A stretch of 64,000 nucleotides of DNA from an uncultured Pelagibacteraceae bacterium (GCA_902523515.1 CABYZT010000006.1:18339-82338); one strand, 5' to 3'; counted from the first letter of the stretch, positions 9,630 to 19,694 are shown. Notes: generated by a model from the sequence alone, not told the origin. Numbers and translations are program-made.

Positions 9630-10441
9630 AGAATATCTATACTTGGGCTGCTAAACCGGCAAAACGAACTTTGACTGTTGGGGATTTAAAAGCAGCAAAA
9701 GGAAAAAGAAAATTTACACAAGTTACAGCGAATAGTGTTGAAGAAGCCGAAGCAGCCGAAAAAGCAGGCTTTGATATGATTATATCAAATGCAAAAAATG
9801 TACTTCCTGTAAGAGAAGGTTCAAAAAATTTATTTTTAACAGCTGCTTTGGTGTTGAATGAGTTTGTAACTGCAGAAGATATTATGCGTGGAGCTTTTAA
9901 AGCATTAGAGAATGGTGCGGATGCAGTTATGACACCAAGAAGTATGGATATAGTTGAAATGCTGGCTAAGGAAGATGTTCCAGTAATGGGGCATTTAGGT
10001 TTAGTTCCAAGAAAATCTACTTGGATTGGTGGCTTAAGAGCAGTTGGCAAAACTGCTGATGAAGCTTACGAACTTTTTCAAAAATTCAAAAGATTAGAAG
10101 ATGCAGGCGCTTTTTCTGCAGAGTGTGAAGTAATACCTGAAAACGTAATGGGTGAAATTTCAAAGCGTACAGATATTGTTACTGTTTCATTAGGTTCAGG
10201 GAAAAATGCTGATGTAATGTATTTATTTATGGAAGATATCTGTGGTGATACTAAAAATCCTCCAAGACATTCAAAAGCATATGGAAATTTATTGAAACTT
10301 AGAAATGAAATAAAACTAGAAAGAGTAAAGGCTCTAAAGGCTTTTAAAAAAGATTCAATGAATGGAAAATTTCCTGGAAAAAAACAATCTTCTAATTTAG
10401 AAGAAAAACAATTCGAGGAATTTTTAGAACAACTTGATTAG
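9626..10441 (+). CDS. divergent 3-methyl-2-oxobutanoate hydroxymethyltransferase (PanB)-family protein
   Basis: VPVMGHLGLVPRKSTWIGGLRAVGKTADEAYELFQKFKRLEDAGAFSAECEVIPENV and C-terminal FKKDSMNGKFP parallel PanB; canonical TAYD/VGDS segments are altered. Confidence 0.72.
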   Translation: MKNIYTWAAKPAKRTLTVGDLKAAKGKRKFTQVTANSVEEAEAAEKAGFDMIISNAKNVLPVREGSKNLFLTAALVLNEFVTAEDIMRGAFKALENGADAVMTPRSMDIVEMLAKEDVPVMGHLGLVPRKSTWIGGLRAVGKTADEAYELFQKFKRLEDAGAFSAECEVIPENVMGEISKRTDIVTVSLGSGKNADVMYLFMEDICGDTKNPPRHSKAYGNLLKLRNEIKLERVKALKAFKKDSMNGKFPGKKQSSNLEEKQFEEFLEQLD

Positions 10442-11232
10442 TAAGTTGAGTTATCGTCTTTTTTTGATAAAGAACCCTTCATTTTATCTACTGTGGCTTT
10501 AGCACCAGCACTTAAAGCTCTTAAATCAGATGCTATAGTCACAAAATCAAAACCTTTTTCAATCATCTTGGTAGCATATTCTGTAGTACCATTATGAATT
10601 CCTGCAAAAATATTATTTTTTTTAGCATGTTCTAAAATTCTTAAAATTTCAGAATAAGCTTTTGTAGTCTCTGACCTATCAAAACCAGGTTTTTCACCTA
10701 TTGCTAAACTTAAATCTGCTGGGCCAATATAAATACCATCGACACCTGGTGTAGACATTATCTCATTAAGATTTTCTAAAGATTCTTTTGTTTCGATCAT
10801 TGCTAATTTCAGTATTTCTTCATTAGCGTGATCAGCATAATCAGCTCCACCATAAATTAGACCTCGTATAGGGCCAAAACTTCTGTAGCCATCAGGTGGA
10901 TACATGCATGCTTGAACAAAATTTTCTGCCTCTTTTTTATTGCTTACCATTGGACAAATAATTCCATAACAACCAGCATCTAAAATTTTCATAATTTGAC
11001 CTGGTTCATTCCAGTTAACTCTAGCTAAAGGAGTTACATCTGTTGTTGATATTGTTTGCATCATTGGAAGTGCATTACTGTAATCAACTAAACCATGTTG
11101 CATATCTACTGTAAGAGAATCCCATCCTTGATGAGCCATTGCTTCAGCAGATGCTGTGCTTGGGATGGCACACCAACCATTGATTACAGGTTTACCTTCC
11201 TTCATCATTTGTTTGATTTTATTTTTTCTCAT
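10438..11232 (-). CDS. HpcH/HpaI aldolase family protein (2-dehydro-3-deoxyglucarate aldolase-like)
   Basis: GWDSLTVDMQHGLVDY, LARVNWNEPGQIMKILDAGCYGIICPMV, GVDGIYIGPADLSLAIG. Confidence 0.92.
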   Translation of the reverse strand: MRKNKIKQMMKEGKPVINGWCAIPSTASAEAMAHQGWDSLTVDMQHGLVDYSNALPMMQTISTTDVTPLARVNWNEPGQIMKILDAGCYGIICPMVSNKKEAENFVQACMYPPDGYRSFGPIRGLIYGGADYADHANEEILKLAMIETKESLENLNEIMSTPGVDGIYIGPADLSLAIGEKPGFDRSETTKAYSEILRILEHAKKNNIFAGIHNGTTEYATKMIEKGFDFVTIASDLRALSAGAKATVDKMKGSLSKKDDNSTY

Positions 11233-11235
11233 TTT

Positions 11236-12678
11236 CTAGATTTTTAAACCCATGTGAGTGTATTTCACATTTAGATAATCTTTTATCGCGCCTGAACCAC
11301 CTTCACGTCCATAACCAGTTTGTTTTATTCCTCCAAAAGGTGCCTCAGCAATAGCAACAACTCCAGTATTTACTGCAACACAACCTGACTCTAATTTCTC
11401 AGATCCAATGTGAGCTTTGTCCATAGAGTTAGTGTATAAATAACTACATAATCCTAAGTCATTATCATTTGCTCTTTCAATTACTTCGTCGAAAGTTTTA
11501 AAAGTTAAAATTGGAACTAGTGGACCGAAAGGCTCTTCTTTCATGATTGTAAAATTATCTTTAACGTCATCAAAGACTGTTGGTTCATAATAATATCCCT
11601 TATTGAAACCAGAGGGTTTTTGTCCACCCATTAACACTTTAGCTCCTTCCTTTTTAGTAGTTTCAACTAGTTTTTCTATTTCTTCTAATCTCTTAGCAGT
11701 AGTTAAAGGGCCCAGATCCACACCTTCATCCATACCGTTTCCAATTTTTAATTTTTTTGCTCTTTCAATGAAAGCATTAACAAAATCCTCTTTTCTGTTT
11801 TCTTGGATATAAAATCTATTAGGTGAAATACAGACCTGACCGTTATTTCTAAATTTACCAGTTATTGCTATATCAGCTACTTTGTTCATATCTACATCTT
11901 CACACACAATAAAAGGCGAGTGCCCACTAAGTTCCATAGTAACTCTTTGAACTTTATCAGCTGCTTTTTTTAAAATAATTTTACCAACTCTAGTTGATCC
12001 AGTAACTGAAACTTTTTTAATTATATCAGACTCCATTAATTCATTTGATATTTCAGCAGGATCGCCTGACAAAAGACTAACAACACCATCTGGTACACCT
12101 GCCTCTTTGCAAATATTTACTAATTCCATTACAGCGCCAGGAGTAATTACATCTGGTTTACAAATTACTGAACATCCTGCAGCTAGGGCAGTAGAAATTT
12201 TTCTAGATGCTAAAACTATTGGGAAATTCCAAGGAACTAAAGCTGCAACAACTCCAACGGGTTGATAATATACATGAACCCTTGTATCTGGAAATCTACT
12301 TTGTTGTGTTTGACCATAAATTCTTTTTGTTTCTTCAGCATTCCACTCAAAAATATCAGCTCCACCACCTACTTCACCAACAGCTTCTGCAAGAGGCTTT
12401 CCAACTTCAAGAGTTAACCATTTTGCTATAACATCTTTTTTCTCTCTCATCATGTCTGCAATTTTTCTAAGTACGTAAGCTCTTTGCCATGGCGCAGTAT
12501 TTTTCCAAACTTCCAAACCTTTTTCTGCAGACTTTAATGCTTTTTGTACTTCAATAGATGAAGCTTTTGATGCTTTTCCAATTACTTCTTCTGTTGCAGG
12601 GTTGATTACGTCGTAAGTTTCTTTTTTTTCTGCTTGTTGCCACTTACCATCAATGAATTGTCCAAATTTTTCGTACAT
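11236..12678 (-). CDS. NAD(P)-dependent aldehyde dehydrogenase (succinate-/ketoglutarate-semialdehyde dehydrogenase-like)
   Basis: VVAALVPWNFPIVL, VTGSTRVGK, VTMELSGHSPFIV, NNGQVCISPNRF catalytic Cys region, KEEPFGPLVPI. Confidence 0.93.
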   Translation of the reverse strand: MYEKFGQFIDGKWQQAEKKETYDVINPATEEVIGKASKASSIEVQKALKSAEKGLEVWKNTAPWQRAYVLRKIADMMREKKDVIAKWLTLEVGKPLAEAVGEVGGGADIFEWNAEETKRIYGQTQQSRFPDTRVHVYYQPVGVVAALVPWNFPIVLASRKISTALAAGCSVICKPDVITPGAVMELVNICKEAGVPDGVVSLLSGDPAEISNELMESDIIKKVSVTGSTRVGKIILKKAADKVQRVTMELSGHSPFIVCEDVDMNKVADIAITGKFRNNGQVCISPNRFYIQENRKEDFVNAFIERAKKLKIGNGMDEGVDLGPLTTAKRLEEIEKLVETTKKEGAKVLMGGQKPSGFNKGYYYEPTVFDDVKDNFTIMKEEPFGPLVPILTFKTFDEVIERANDNDLGLCSYLYTNSMDKAHIGSEKLESGCVAVNTGVVAIAEAPFGGIKQTGYGREGGSGAIKDYLNVKYTHMGLKI

Positions 12679-12770
12679 AGAATTTATTTTTAAGTTTACT
12701 TAGTTAGGTTTTTTATTTTATAAATAGAATTATATATAAACACTATACATATTAAAAGATAAACATATTA

Positions 12771-14615
12771 ATGAAAAAAATTACTCTCACATGTGCTCAC
12801 GCTATAGTAAAATATTTGATTGCTCAGAAAATATTAATTAATGGTAAAAAAGAACCATTATTTCCAGGTGTCTTTGGGATCTTTGGACATGGAAATGTAG
12901 CTTGCTTAGGTCAAGCACTAGAAGAAAATAAAAATGAACTTCCAACATATAGAGGACACCATGAACAGAATATGGCTCTAACTGGAATTGGTTATTCTAG
13001 GGCAAAAAGACGACAACAAATTTTTGTAGCAACATCCTCTGTTGGACCTGGTGCAACAAATATGGTTACAGCTGCAGCAGTTGCTTTGAGTAACAGATTA
13101 CCTATTTTGTTTTTACCAGGAGATACTTATGCAAACAGAATGCCAGATCCGGTGTTGCAACAAGTTGAGCATTTTAATAATCCTGGAATAACAGCTAATG
13201 ATGCGTTTAAACCAGTTACAAGATATTTTGATCGAATAACTAGACCAGAACAGATTATTCAATCATTCCCAGCAGCAGTTCATACAATGTTAGATCCTGC
13301 AGACTGTGGTCCAGCATGTATTGCTTTAAGCCAAGATGTACAAGGTCAAACCTTTGATTATCCAGAAGAGTTTTTTAAAGAAAGAGTACACGCAATTAGA
13401 AGACCAAGACCAGACGAATTTCAAATTAAAGAGGCAGCAGAAAAAATTAAGTCATCTAAAAATCCGATTATAATTTCAGGTGGTGGGGTTTTTTACTCAG
13501 ATGCAATGGAGGAGTTGAGTCAGTTCGCGATCAAACATAATATACCAGTTACGCAAACTGTAATGGGATATTCTACAATGAAAAGAGACCATTCTCATTT
13601 TGCAGGTCAAATTGGTGGTTTAGGTGGAAAAAATACAAATACTTTAGCAAAAGAAACAGATTTAGCAATTGCAGTTGGAACCAAACTTGCAGATTTTACA
13701 ACTGGATCATGGGCGAATTTTGAAAACAAAAATTTTAAACTAGTTTCAATAAATGTATCAAGATTTGATGCTAACAAACATTTAGCGCAAGCTGTCATTG
13801 GAGATGCTAAAGTTTCATTAACAGAGCTTTCACAAGTATTAGGTAGCTGGAAAGCCGGAGAAGAATGGAATAAAAAATCTCAAATTGAACTCAAATCATG
13901 GAATGATCATATAGATAAAGAGAGTGCGCCGACAAATCAAGAGGTTCCAAGCTATGTCCAGGTAATTGGTGCAATTTATAGAAACTCTGACCCAACAGAT
14001 ATAGCAGTTACCGCAGCAGGAGGCTTAGTTGGTGAAGTTGTTCAAGTTTGGAGACCTAGAGAATTAAATACTCATGAAACAGAGTGGGGTTTTAGTTGTA
14101 TGAGTTATGAAATTTCAGGAGCACTTGGAATAAAAATGGCAAATCCAGATAAAGAAGTAATTTCTTTTGTAGGAGATGGCTCTTATCTTTTAAATAACAC
14201 AGATATTTATTCATCAGTTATTACAAAAAATAAATTAATAATTATAGTTTGTGATAACGGAGGGTTTGCAGTTATCAATCGACTTCAATTATTTAAAGGT
14301 GGTAAAGAATATAATAACTTATTAAAGAGCTCTAATACTCCTGGATTAGTTGATGTTGATTTTGCAAAACACGCAGAAAGTATGGGAGCTAAATCAGAAC
14401 ATGTTAATTCAATTTCAGATCTTGAAGCTGCATTTAAAAGAGCAAAAGCATCTGATGTAACATACGTTATTTCAATTAAAACTCATGCCTATAAGTGGGT
14501 TGAGGGTTCTGCTTTTTGGGACAGTCCAACACTTGAAATTCCTAAAACTAAAGAAAATGAAGAGGCTTTAAAACTTTATAAAGAGGGAAAAGATAAACAA
14601 AGACAAGGCGTATAA
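12771..14615 (+). CDS. iolD: 3D-(3,5/4)-trihydroxycyclohexane-1,2-dione acylhydrolase, ThDP-dependent
   Basis: FGIFGHGNVACLGQAL, TYRGHHEQNMALTGIGYS, GPGATNMVTAAAVA, C-terminal GDGSYLLNNTDIYSSV ThDP motif and NNGG-like CDNGGFAVINRLQ; typical IolD. Confidence 0.93.
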   Translation: MKKITLTCAHAIVKYLIAQKILINGKKEPLFPGVFGIFGHGNVACLGQALEENKNELPTYRGHHEQNMALTGIGYSRAKRRQQIFVATSSVGPGATNMVTAAAVALSNRLPILFLPGDTYANRMPDPVLQQVEHFNNPGITANDAFKPVTRYFDRITRPEQIIQSFPAAVHTMLDPADCGPACIALSQDVQGQTFDYPEEFFKERVHAIRRPRPDEFQIKEAAEKIKSSKNPIIISGGGVFYSDAMEELSQFAIKHNIPVTQTVMGYSTMKRDHSHFAGQIGGLGGKNTNTLAKETDLAIAVGTKLADFTTGSWANFENKNFKLVSINVSRFDANKHLAQAVIGDAKVSLTELSQVLGSWKAGEEWNKKSQIELKSWNDHIDKESAPTNQEVPSYVQVIGAIYRNSDPTDIAVTAAGGLVGEVVQVWRPRELNTHETEWGFSCMSYEISGALGIKMANPDKEVISFVGDGSYLLNNTDIYSSVITKNKLIIIVCDNGGFAVINRLQLFKGGKEYNNLLKSSNTPGLVDVDFAKHAESMGAKSEHVNSISDLEAAFKRAKASDVTYVISIKTHAYKWVEGSAFWDSPTLEIPKTKENEEALKLYKEGKDKQRQGV

Positions 14616-14621
14616 ATCTTT

Positions 14622-15776
14622 ATGAATAAAATTTTTAAGGTCGGTCTTATAGGCTGTGGTCACATCGCCGAGACATACTTTAGAGGGCAACAATATTTTA
14701 ATAATTTTAAAATAATTGCCTGTGCCGATATTGATCAAAAAGCAGCCGATAAATGTGCAAAATTATACAATATTAAATCTAAAACAGTTTCAGAAATTTT
14801 AAAAGATAATGAAATAGAAGTTATTTTAAATTTAACAATTCCACAATCTCATTATTCAGTATCAAAAAAAGTTTTGAACTCAGGTAAACATGTTTATTCA
14901 GAAAAACCACTAGCAACTTATTTTGCAAAAGGTAAAGAACTCGTCTTACTAGCAAAAAAAAATAAACTTTATCTTGGAAATGCTCCAGATACATTTTTAG
15001 GTGGAGGAATTCAAAAAGCTAGAGAATTAATTGACTCAGATTTGATTGGGGAGATTAAACTTGGTAATGCAATTTTTGCATTTCCTGGAGTAGAGTCTTT
15101 TCATCCAAAACCTGAGTCTTGGTATAAAAAAGAAGGAGGTCCAGTAATCGATATGGGACCATATTTTTTTACAACATTGGTAAATTTACTTGGACCTGCA
15201 AAACAAGTTCAAGGAAGAACATTAACTGCTTTTAAAAAGAGAATTTATGGAGTGGGACCTAAAAAAAACAAATCATTTAAAGTGGAAACACCTACAACAT
15301 ATTTAGCGACAATCCAATTTCACAGTGGTGCTATAATTCAGGTAACACTCTCATTTGATGTAATTAATCATCAAAGAAACCATATGGAGCTTTATGGCAC
15401 AAAAGGATCAATTATTGTTCCAGATCCTAATATGTTTGGGGGCTCTGTTTTTATTTCTGTTACAGAAGGTGGAAAATGGGGTGAACATAAAACAGACAAG
15501 ATGCATTTAGGAAAAATAAACATAACTTCATCTAGTGGAAGATCAAATGAAGCTGCTACAAATGCAAACTATCGGAGTGTTGGCTTATCTGAAATGTTAT
15601 ATTCTATTCAAAAAAACAAAAAACATAGGTGTTCAGGTGATTTATCTTTACATGTATTAGATATAATCGAGTCAACCATGAGGGCAGCTAACACAGGAAC
15701 TCCTCAAAAAATAGAAACAATGTGTGATAGACCAAAAAAATTTACTGAAGAAGAAGTAAAAAAAATTTTAATTTAG
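14622..15776 (+). CDS. Gfo/Idh/MocA family oxidoreductase
   Basis: VGLIGCGHIAETYFRG, VYSEKPLAT, APDTFLGGGIQKAR. Confidence 0.9.
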   Translation: MNKIFKVGLIGCGHIAETYFRGQQYFNNFKIIACADIDQKAADKCAKLYNIKSKTVSEILKDNEIEVILNLTIPQSHYSVSKKVLNSGKHVYSEKPLATYFAKGKELVLLAKKNKLYLGNAPDTFLGGGIQKARELIDSDLIGEIKLGNAIFAFPGVESFHPKPESWYKKEGGPVIDMGPYFFTTLVNLLGPAKQVQGRTLTAFKKRIYGVGPKKNKSFKVETPTTYLATIQFHSGAIIQVTLSFDVINHQRNHMELYGTKGSIIVPDPNMFGGSVFISVTEGGKWGEHKTDKMHLGKINITSSSGRSNEAATNANYRSVGLSEMLYSIQKNKKHRCSGDLSLHVLDIIESTMRAANTGTPQKIETMCDRPKKFTEEEVKKILI

Positions 15777-16799
15777 ATGTCAAAACCAATTGTTATATCT
15801 GATCCTTTTCCAAGAACATTGGATCTGATTTTTACAAAAAAAAAATTAAAAGAATTAAAAACAAAATATAAAGTTTTAATAGCACCTAATGAAAAAAAAA
15901 GACAATTTTATGAAAACTATATTAATAAAGCTACTTTCATTATGGGTCAGCCAGACTTAGATAAAAAAATTTTGTCAAAAGCAAAAAAATTAAAAGCAAT
16001 AATAAATGTTGAAAGTAATTTTATGAACAATGTTGATTATACTTATTGTTCTCAAAAAGGAATCCATGTAATTGCAACCTCTCCAGTATTTTCAAAGCCT
16101 GTAGCAGAAATTGCATTAGGAATGACACTTTCTTTGTTAAGAAATATTCATAATGCTCATTTTGATTTTGTAAAAGGTAAAGAGAAATATGGATTAGAAA
16201 GTAATTTAAAAGCATCACTTTTATCAGGAAAAAAAATTGGATTATTAGGATTTGGCGACCTAGCAAAATCTTTATATCCACTGTTGCTGCCTTTTACTAA
16301 AGATATAAATGTTTATGACCCTTGGTTGTCTAAGAACAAAATTAAAAGCTTTGGATTTAATCCAGTTAGCTTAAATAATATGTTTAAAACGTGCGAAATT
16401 ATTTACGTATTAGCAGCAGTAACTACTAAAAATAAAAATTTAGTAAATAAACGTTTAATTAATAAAATGAAAACAAACTCATTATTTATATTGATGAGTC
16501 GAGCAGCAGTTGTAAATTTTAAAGACTTGATCACGAGAGTTAAAAAGGGAGATATTTATGTAGCTACAGATGTATTTCCTGAGGAGCCAGTGAGAAAAAA
16601 TGACCCAATCAGAAAAGTTAAAAATATTTTGTTTTCAGCACACAGAGCTGGAGCTTTGACAGAGGCTTTTTTTGCTATGGGGGACATAGTTTTAAAGGAC
16701 ATGCATTTAATATCAAAAAATTTAAAACCTAAATTTTGTAAAAAGGCTGAATTAAAGACAGTAGGATTATTAGCTTCAAAACCAGTTGCAATTAATTGA
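15777..16799 (+). CDS. D-isomer-specific 2-hydroxyacid dehydrogenase, NAD-binding
   Basis: PVFSKPVAEIALGMTLSLLR, KIGLLGFGDLAKSLYPLL, MSRAAVVNFKDL, FSAHRAGALTEAF. Confidence 0.87.
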   Translation: MSKPIVISDPFPRTLDLIFTKKKLKELKTKYKVLIAPNEKKRQFYENYINKATFIMGQPDLDKKILSKAKKLKAIINVESNFMNNVDYTYCSQKGIHVIATSPVFSKPVAEIALGMTLSLLRNIHNAHFDFVKGKEKYGLESNLKASLLSGKKIGLLGFGDLAKSLYPLLLPFTKDINVYDPWLSKNKIKSFGFNPVSLNNMFKTCEIIYVLAAVTTKNKNLVNKRLINKMKTNSLFILMSRAAVVNFKDLITRVKKGDIYVATDVFPEEPVRKNDPIRKVKNILFSAHRAGALTEAFFAMGDIVLKDMHLISKNLKPKFCKKAELKTVGLLASKPVAIN

Positions 16800-16821
16800 T
16801 ATTTTAATAATTTTATAATTT

Positions 16822-17571
16822 ATGTCATCAACTACCAATCCACTACTAGAAGCAAAAGGAATAACAAAATATTTTGGAACCATAACAGCATTGGAGAACG
16901 TAAACTTAAAAGTTCACGCAGGAGAATGCTTAGGTGTTGTCGGAGATAATGGAGCTGGCAAATCAACTTTGATGAAAGTATTATCTGGTCTTTATAAACC
17001 TAGTGCAGGCTCATTATTCTTTCAAGGTAAAGAGGAAATTTTAGAAAGTCCAAGAGACTCTCAAAACTTAGGATTAGAAATGGTTTATCAAGATCTTGCG
17101 CTAGCAGGTAACTTACCAATAGGAGAAAATATATTTCTTGGAAGAGAACCCACTAAAAATTTAGGATTTATAAAATTATTAGACTTTAATAAAATAAAAG
17201 AATTAACAAATGCTCATCTAGATAAATTAAAAATAAATGTAAAAAGTGCAGATCAGAAAGTAGAGGAACTTTCAGGAGGTCAAAGACAAGCAGTTGCAAT
17301 TGCAAGATCTACAGCTTTTAATGCAAAAGTAGTAATTATGGATGAACCAACTGCTGCATTAGCAATCAAAGAAGTGGGCAAAGTATTAGATCTGATTAAT
17401 AGTTTAAAAAAAACAGGTGTTGGAGTGATTGTAATAAGTCATAGAATGGATGATATATTTACAGTATGTGACAGGGTGATGGCTTTGTTTCAGGGAACAA
17501 ATTTTGCGGAAGCTAGCCTATCAAATACCTCTAGAGATGAAGTGATTGGTTGGATTATGGGAAAAAAATAA
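16822..17571 (+). CDS. sugar ABC transporter ATP-binding protein (single-domain, FrcA-like)
   Basis: Walker A GDNGAGKST, signature LSGGQRQAVAIARS, Walker B VVIMDEPTAAL. Confidence 0.93.
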   Translation: MSSTTNPLLEAKGITKYFGTITALENVNLKVHAGECLGVVGDNGAGKSTLMKVLSGLYKPSAGSLFFQGKEEILESPRDSQNLGLEMVYQDLALAGNLPIGENIFLGREPTKNLGFIKLLDFNKIKELTNAHLDKLKINVKSADQKVEELSGGQRQAVAIARSTAFNAKVVIMDEPTAALAIKEVGKVLDLINSLKKTGVGVIVISHRMDDIFTVCDRVMALFQGTNFAEASLSNTSRDEVIGWIMGKK

Positions 17572-18587
17572 ATATGGACGATAAAGATAAAAAAATTGCA
17601 AGTCTTCATTTGAAACTAATGCCATATTTGGAAAAATATGGAATTCTTCTTTTATTAGTAATTATGATTTTGGTTATGCACATTTTACAACCAGATGTTT
17701 TTTTATCTTGGAGAAATGTAACTAACGTTTTTAAACAAATATCTTGGCAATCAATGTTAGCTTTAGGGGTATTTATGGTGATTGTGACTGCTGGAATAGA
17801 TCTGTCGGTTGGTTCAATCATGATGTTATCATTAATGATTTTAGCTGTTGTTGCTAAAGCTGGAGCGCCTTGGTATATTGTGGTTATAACACCTTTGATT
17901 GCAGGTTTTTTATGTGGTCTATTTAACGGCCTAGGTATCACCTTACTTCGCATGCCACATCCTTTTATAATGACTTTAGGTACACTTTATATATTTAGAG
18001 GAACTGGAAACCTAATCTCTGGTGGAACTCCTATAAGTGGTTTTACAGACGAAGTCAGGTACCTTGGTCATGGAAGAATTGATCTTCAATGGTTAGGATT
18101 AGAAAAATCGCAATACCTTCCTGTTAGTTTAGTATTAATTGCAATTGTATATATAATTTTTTGGATTTTCTTAAATCATAGCAAAACTGGAAAATGGATT
18201 TATGCAATTGGAGGAAACCCTAATGCTGCTAGAGCATCTGGCATTAATGTTAACAAAATTTTAGTTATAGTTTATTCATTATGTGGATTTCTATCTGGTA
18301 TTGGTGCTTTAATTTTAGCAGGAAGAACAGACTCAGGCTATCCTAACGCTGGACTTCAATCTGAACTTGATGCGATCGCTGCATGTATAATTGGAGGAGC
18401 AAGTTTTTTTGGTGGAAGAGGTACAGTCCTAGGGGTATTTGCAGGTGTAATGATTATGGGAATTCTAAGAAATGGTCTCAATTTGATGGATGTTAGTTCT
18501 TTTTGGCAGCAAGTATTAATAGGTTCGATAATAGTTCTTGCAGTCTATATAGATGTATTAAGAAGAGATTTGGGAACTAGAAAGTAA
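17550..18587 (+). CDS. sugar ABC transporter permease (RbsC/FrcC-like)
   Basis: Multi-TM; GVFMVIVTAGIDLSVGSIMML and AIGGNPNAARASGINV, typical of the BPD_transp_2 family. An internal ATG at 17574 (MDDKDKK) is a plausible start. Confidence 0.93.
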   Translation: MDYGKKINMDDKDKKIASLHLKLMPYLEKYGILLLLVIMILVMHILQPDVFLSWRNVTNVFKQISWQSMLALGVFMVIVTAGIDLSVGSIMMLSLMILAVVAKAGAPWYIVVITPLIAGFLCGLFNGLGITLLRMPHPFIMTLGTLYIFRGTGNLISGGTPISGFTDEVRYLGHGRIDLQWLGLEKSQYLPVSLVLIAIVYIIFWIFLNHSKTGKWIYAIGGNPNAARASGINVNKILVIVYSLCGFLSGIGALILAGRTDSGYPNAGLQSELDAIAACIIGGASFFGGRGTVLGVFAGVMIMGILRNGLNLMDVSSFWQQVLIGSIIVLAVYIDVLRRDLGTRK

Positions 18588-18706
18588 ATTATACGGACTT
18601 ACTCGTCCTAGTTGTATTCAAAATTGTCTTATCACCTTTATAAACAGTTGAACTCTTCTAATTTTTTTTATTTAATTTAGTTTTTAAATAACAATAGGGG
18701 AAATAA

Positions 18707-19639
18707 ATGAAGAACTTAACAAGAAAAATTGTTGTTTTTTTTACAGCAATTTTTTTATCAATCAGTATAGGTTCAGTTTCTTTTGCTGATGGACATGGTA
18801 AAAAAATTCTATTCAGTATTAAAGGTCCTGGATCAGGAAACCCTTTTTGGGCATCTGTAACAAAAGGTGCTGAAGAGGAAGCTAAAAAACTTGGTGTTAA
18901 ATTAATTTTAATTGCACCTCCTCAAGAAGGAGATGTACAGGCACAGATAAACCAAGTAGAGGACCAACTAGCAAAAGGCGTTGACGCTTTAGCACTTGCA
19001 CCAGGAGATCCAAATGCATTTGCTCCAATCGTTGATGATGCTATCAAAAGTGGAGTTCCTGTAGTATTCGTTGACACAAAAGGAATAAACGAAGGAGTAA
19101 CTTTTATAGGAACAAACAACATGAATGGTGCAGAGTTAGCTGCAAAATTTATTTGTGATAAAACTCCTAAAGGTTCAGATGTTGCAATTTTAACTGGTAT
19201 AGAGTCACAATCTACAGCATTGTTAAGAAGAGATGGTGCAATAAAAGGTTTTAAAAATTGTGGATTAAACATTGTTGCAACTCAAACTGCTGAGTGGGAC
19301 ACTGCAAAAGGTAGATCTGTAACTGAGTCGATTATTTTAAAAAATCCAAACATTAAAGCAATATTTGCTTCAAATGATAATATGGGCTTAGGTGCTATGC
19401 AGGCTCTTAAAGATGCAGACATGAATGATGTAGTTGTGGTAGGATTTGATGCTACACCAGATGCAGCTACAAGCATCTTAAAAGGAGAGATGACAGCAAC
19501 AATTGCTCAGTTTTCTTATAACATGGGTGCATATGGAGTTAAATATGCTCTTGAATTAGCTAATGGTGGAAGTATTGATCCAAATATCGATACAGGAACA
19601 CAACTAGTAACAAAAGAAAACGCTAACGATTTTAAATAA
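18707..19639 (+). CDS. periplasmic sugar-binding protein (RbsB-like)
   Basis: Signal peptide; GSGNPFWASVTKGAEEEAKKLGV, EDQLAKGVDALALAPGDP, VVVGFDATPDA. Confidence 0.93.
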   Translation: MKNLTRKIVVFFTAIFLSISIGSVSFADGHGKKILFSIKGPGSGNPFWASVTKGAEEEAKKLGVKLILIAPPQEGDVQAQINQVEDQLAKGVDALALAPGDPNAFAPIVDDAIKSGVPVVFVDTKGINEGVTFIGTNNMNGAELAAKFICDKTPKGSDVAILTGIESQSTALLRRDGAIKGFKNCGLNIVATQTAEWDTAKGRSVTESIILKNPNIKAIFASNDNMGLGAMQALKDADMNDVVVVGFDATPDAATSILKGEMTATIAQFSYNMGAYGVKYALELANGGSIDPNIDTGTQLVTKENANDFK

Positions 19640-19658
19640 TCATTAGATAATAAAATAT

Positions 19659-19694
19659 TAAAAAGGGTGGAATTTAATTCCACCCTTTTTTTTT
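19659..19694 (+). terminator. intrinsic terminator after RbsB-like gene
   Basis: AAAAGGGTGGAATT-t-AATTCCACCCTTTT followed by a T-tract. Confidence 0.9.

Noticed and set aside
9637-10050. 137-aa antisense ORF over the PanB-like gene
   Set aside because: Ala/Ser/Pro-rich shadow frame; the plus strand has the family signature.
11603-12431. Plus-strand ORFs 11603..11812 and 12207..12431 inside the ALDH gene
   Set aside because: Antisense shadows of a highly conserved ALDH.
17606-17953. 115-aa antisense ORF over the sugar permease, plus 18922..19272 and 19282..19476 over the SBP
   Set aside because: Shadow frames without motifs; the sense proteins are unambiguous.
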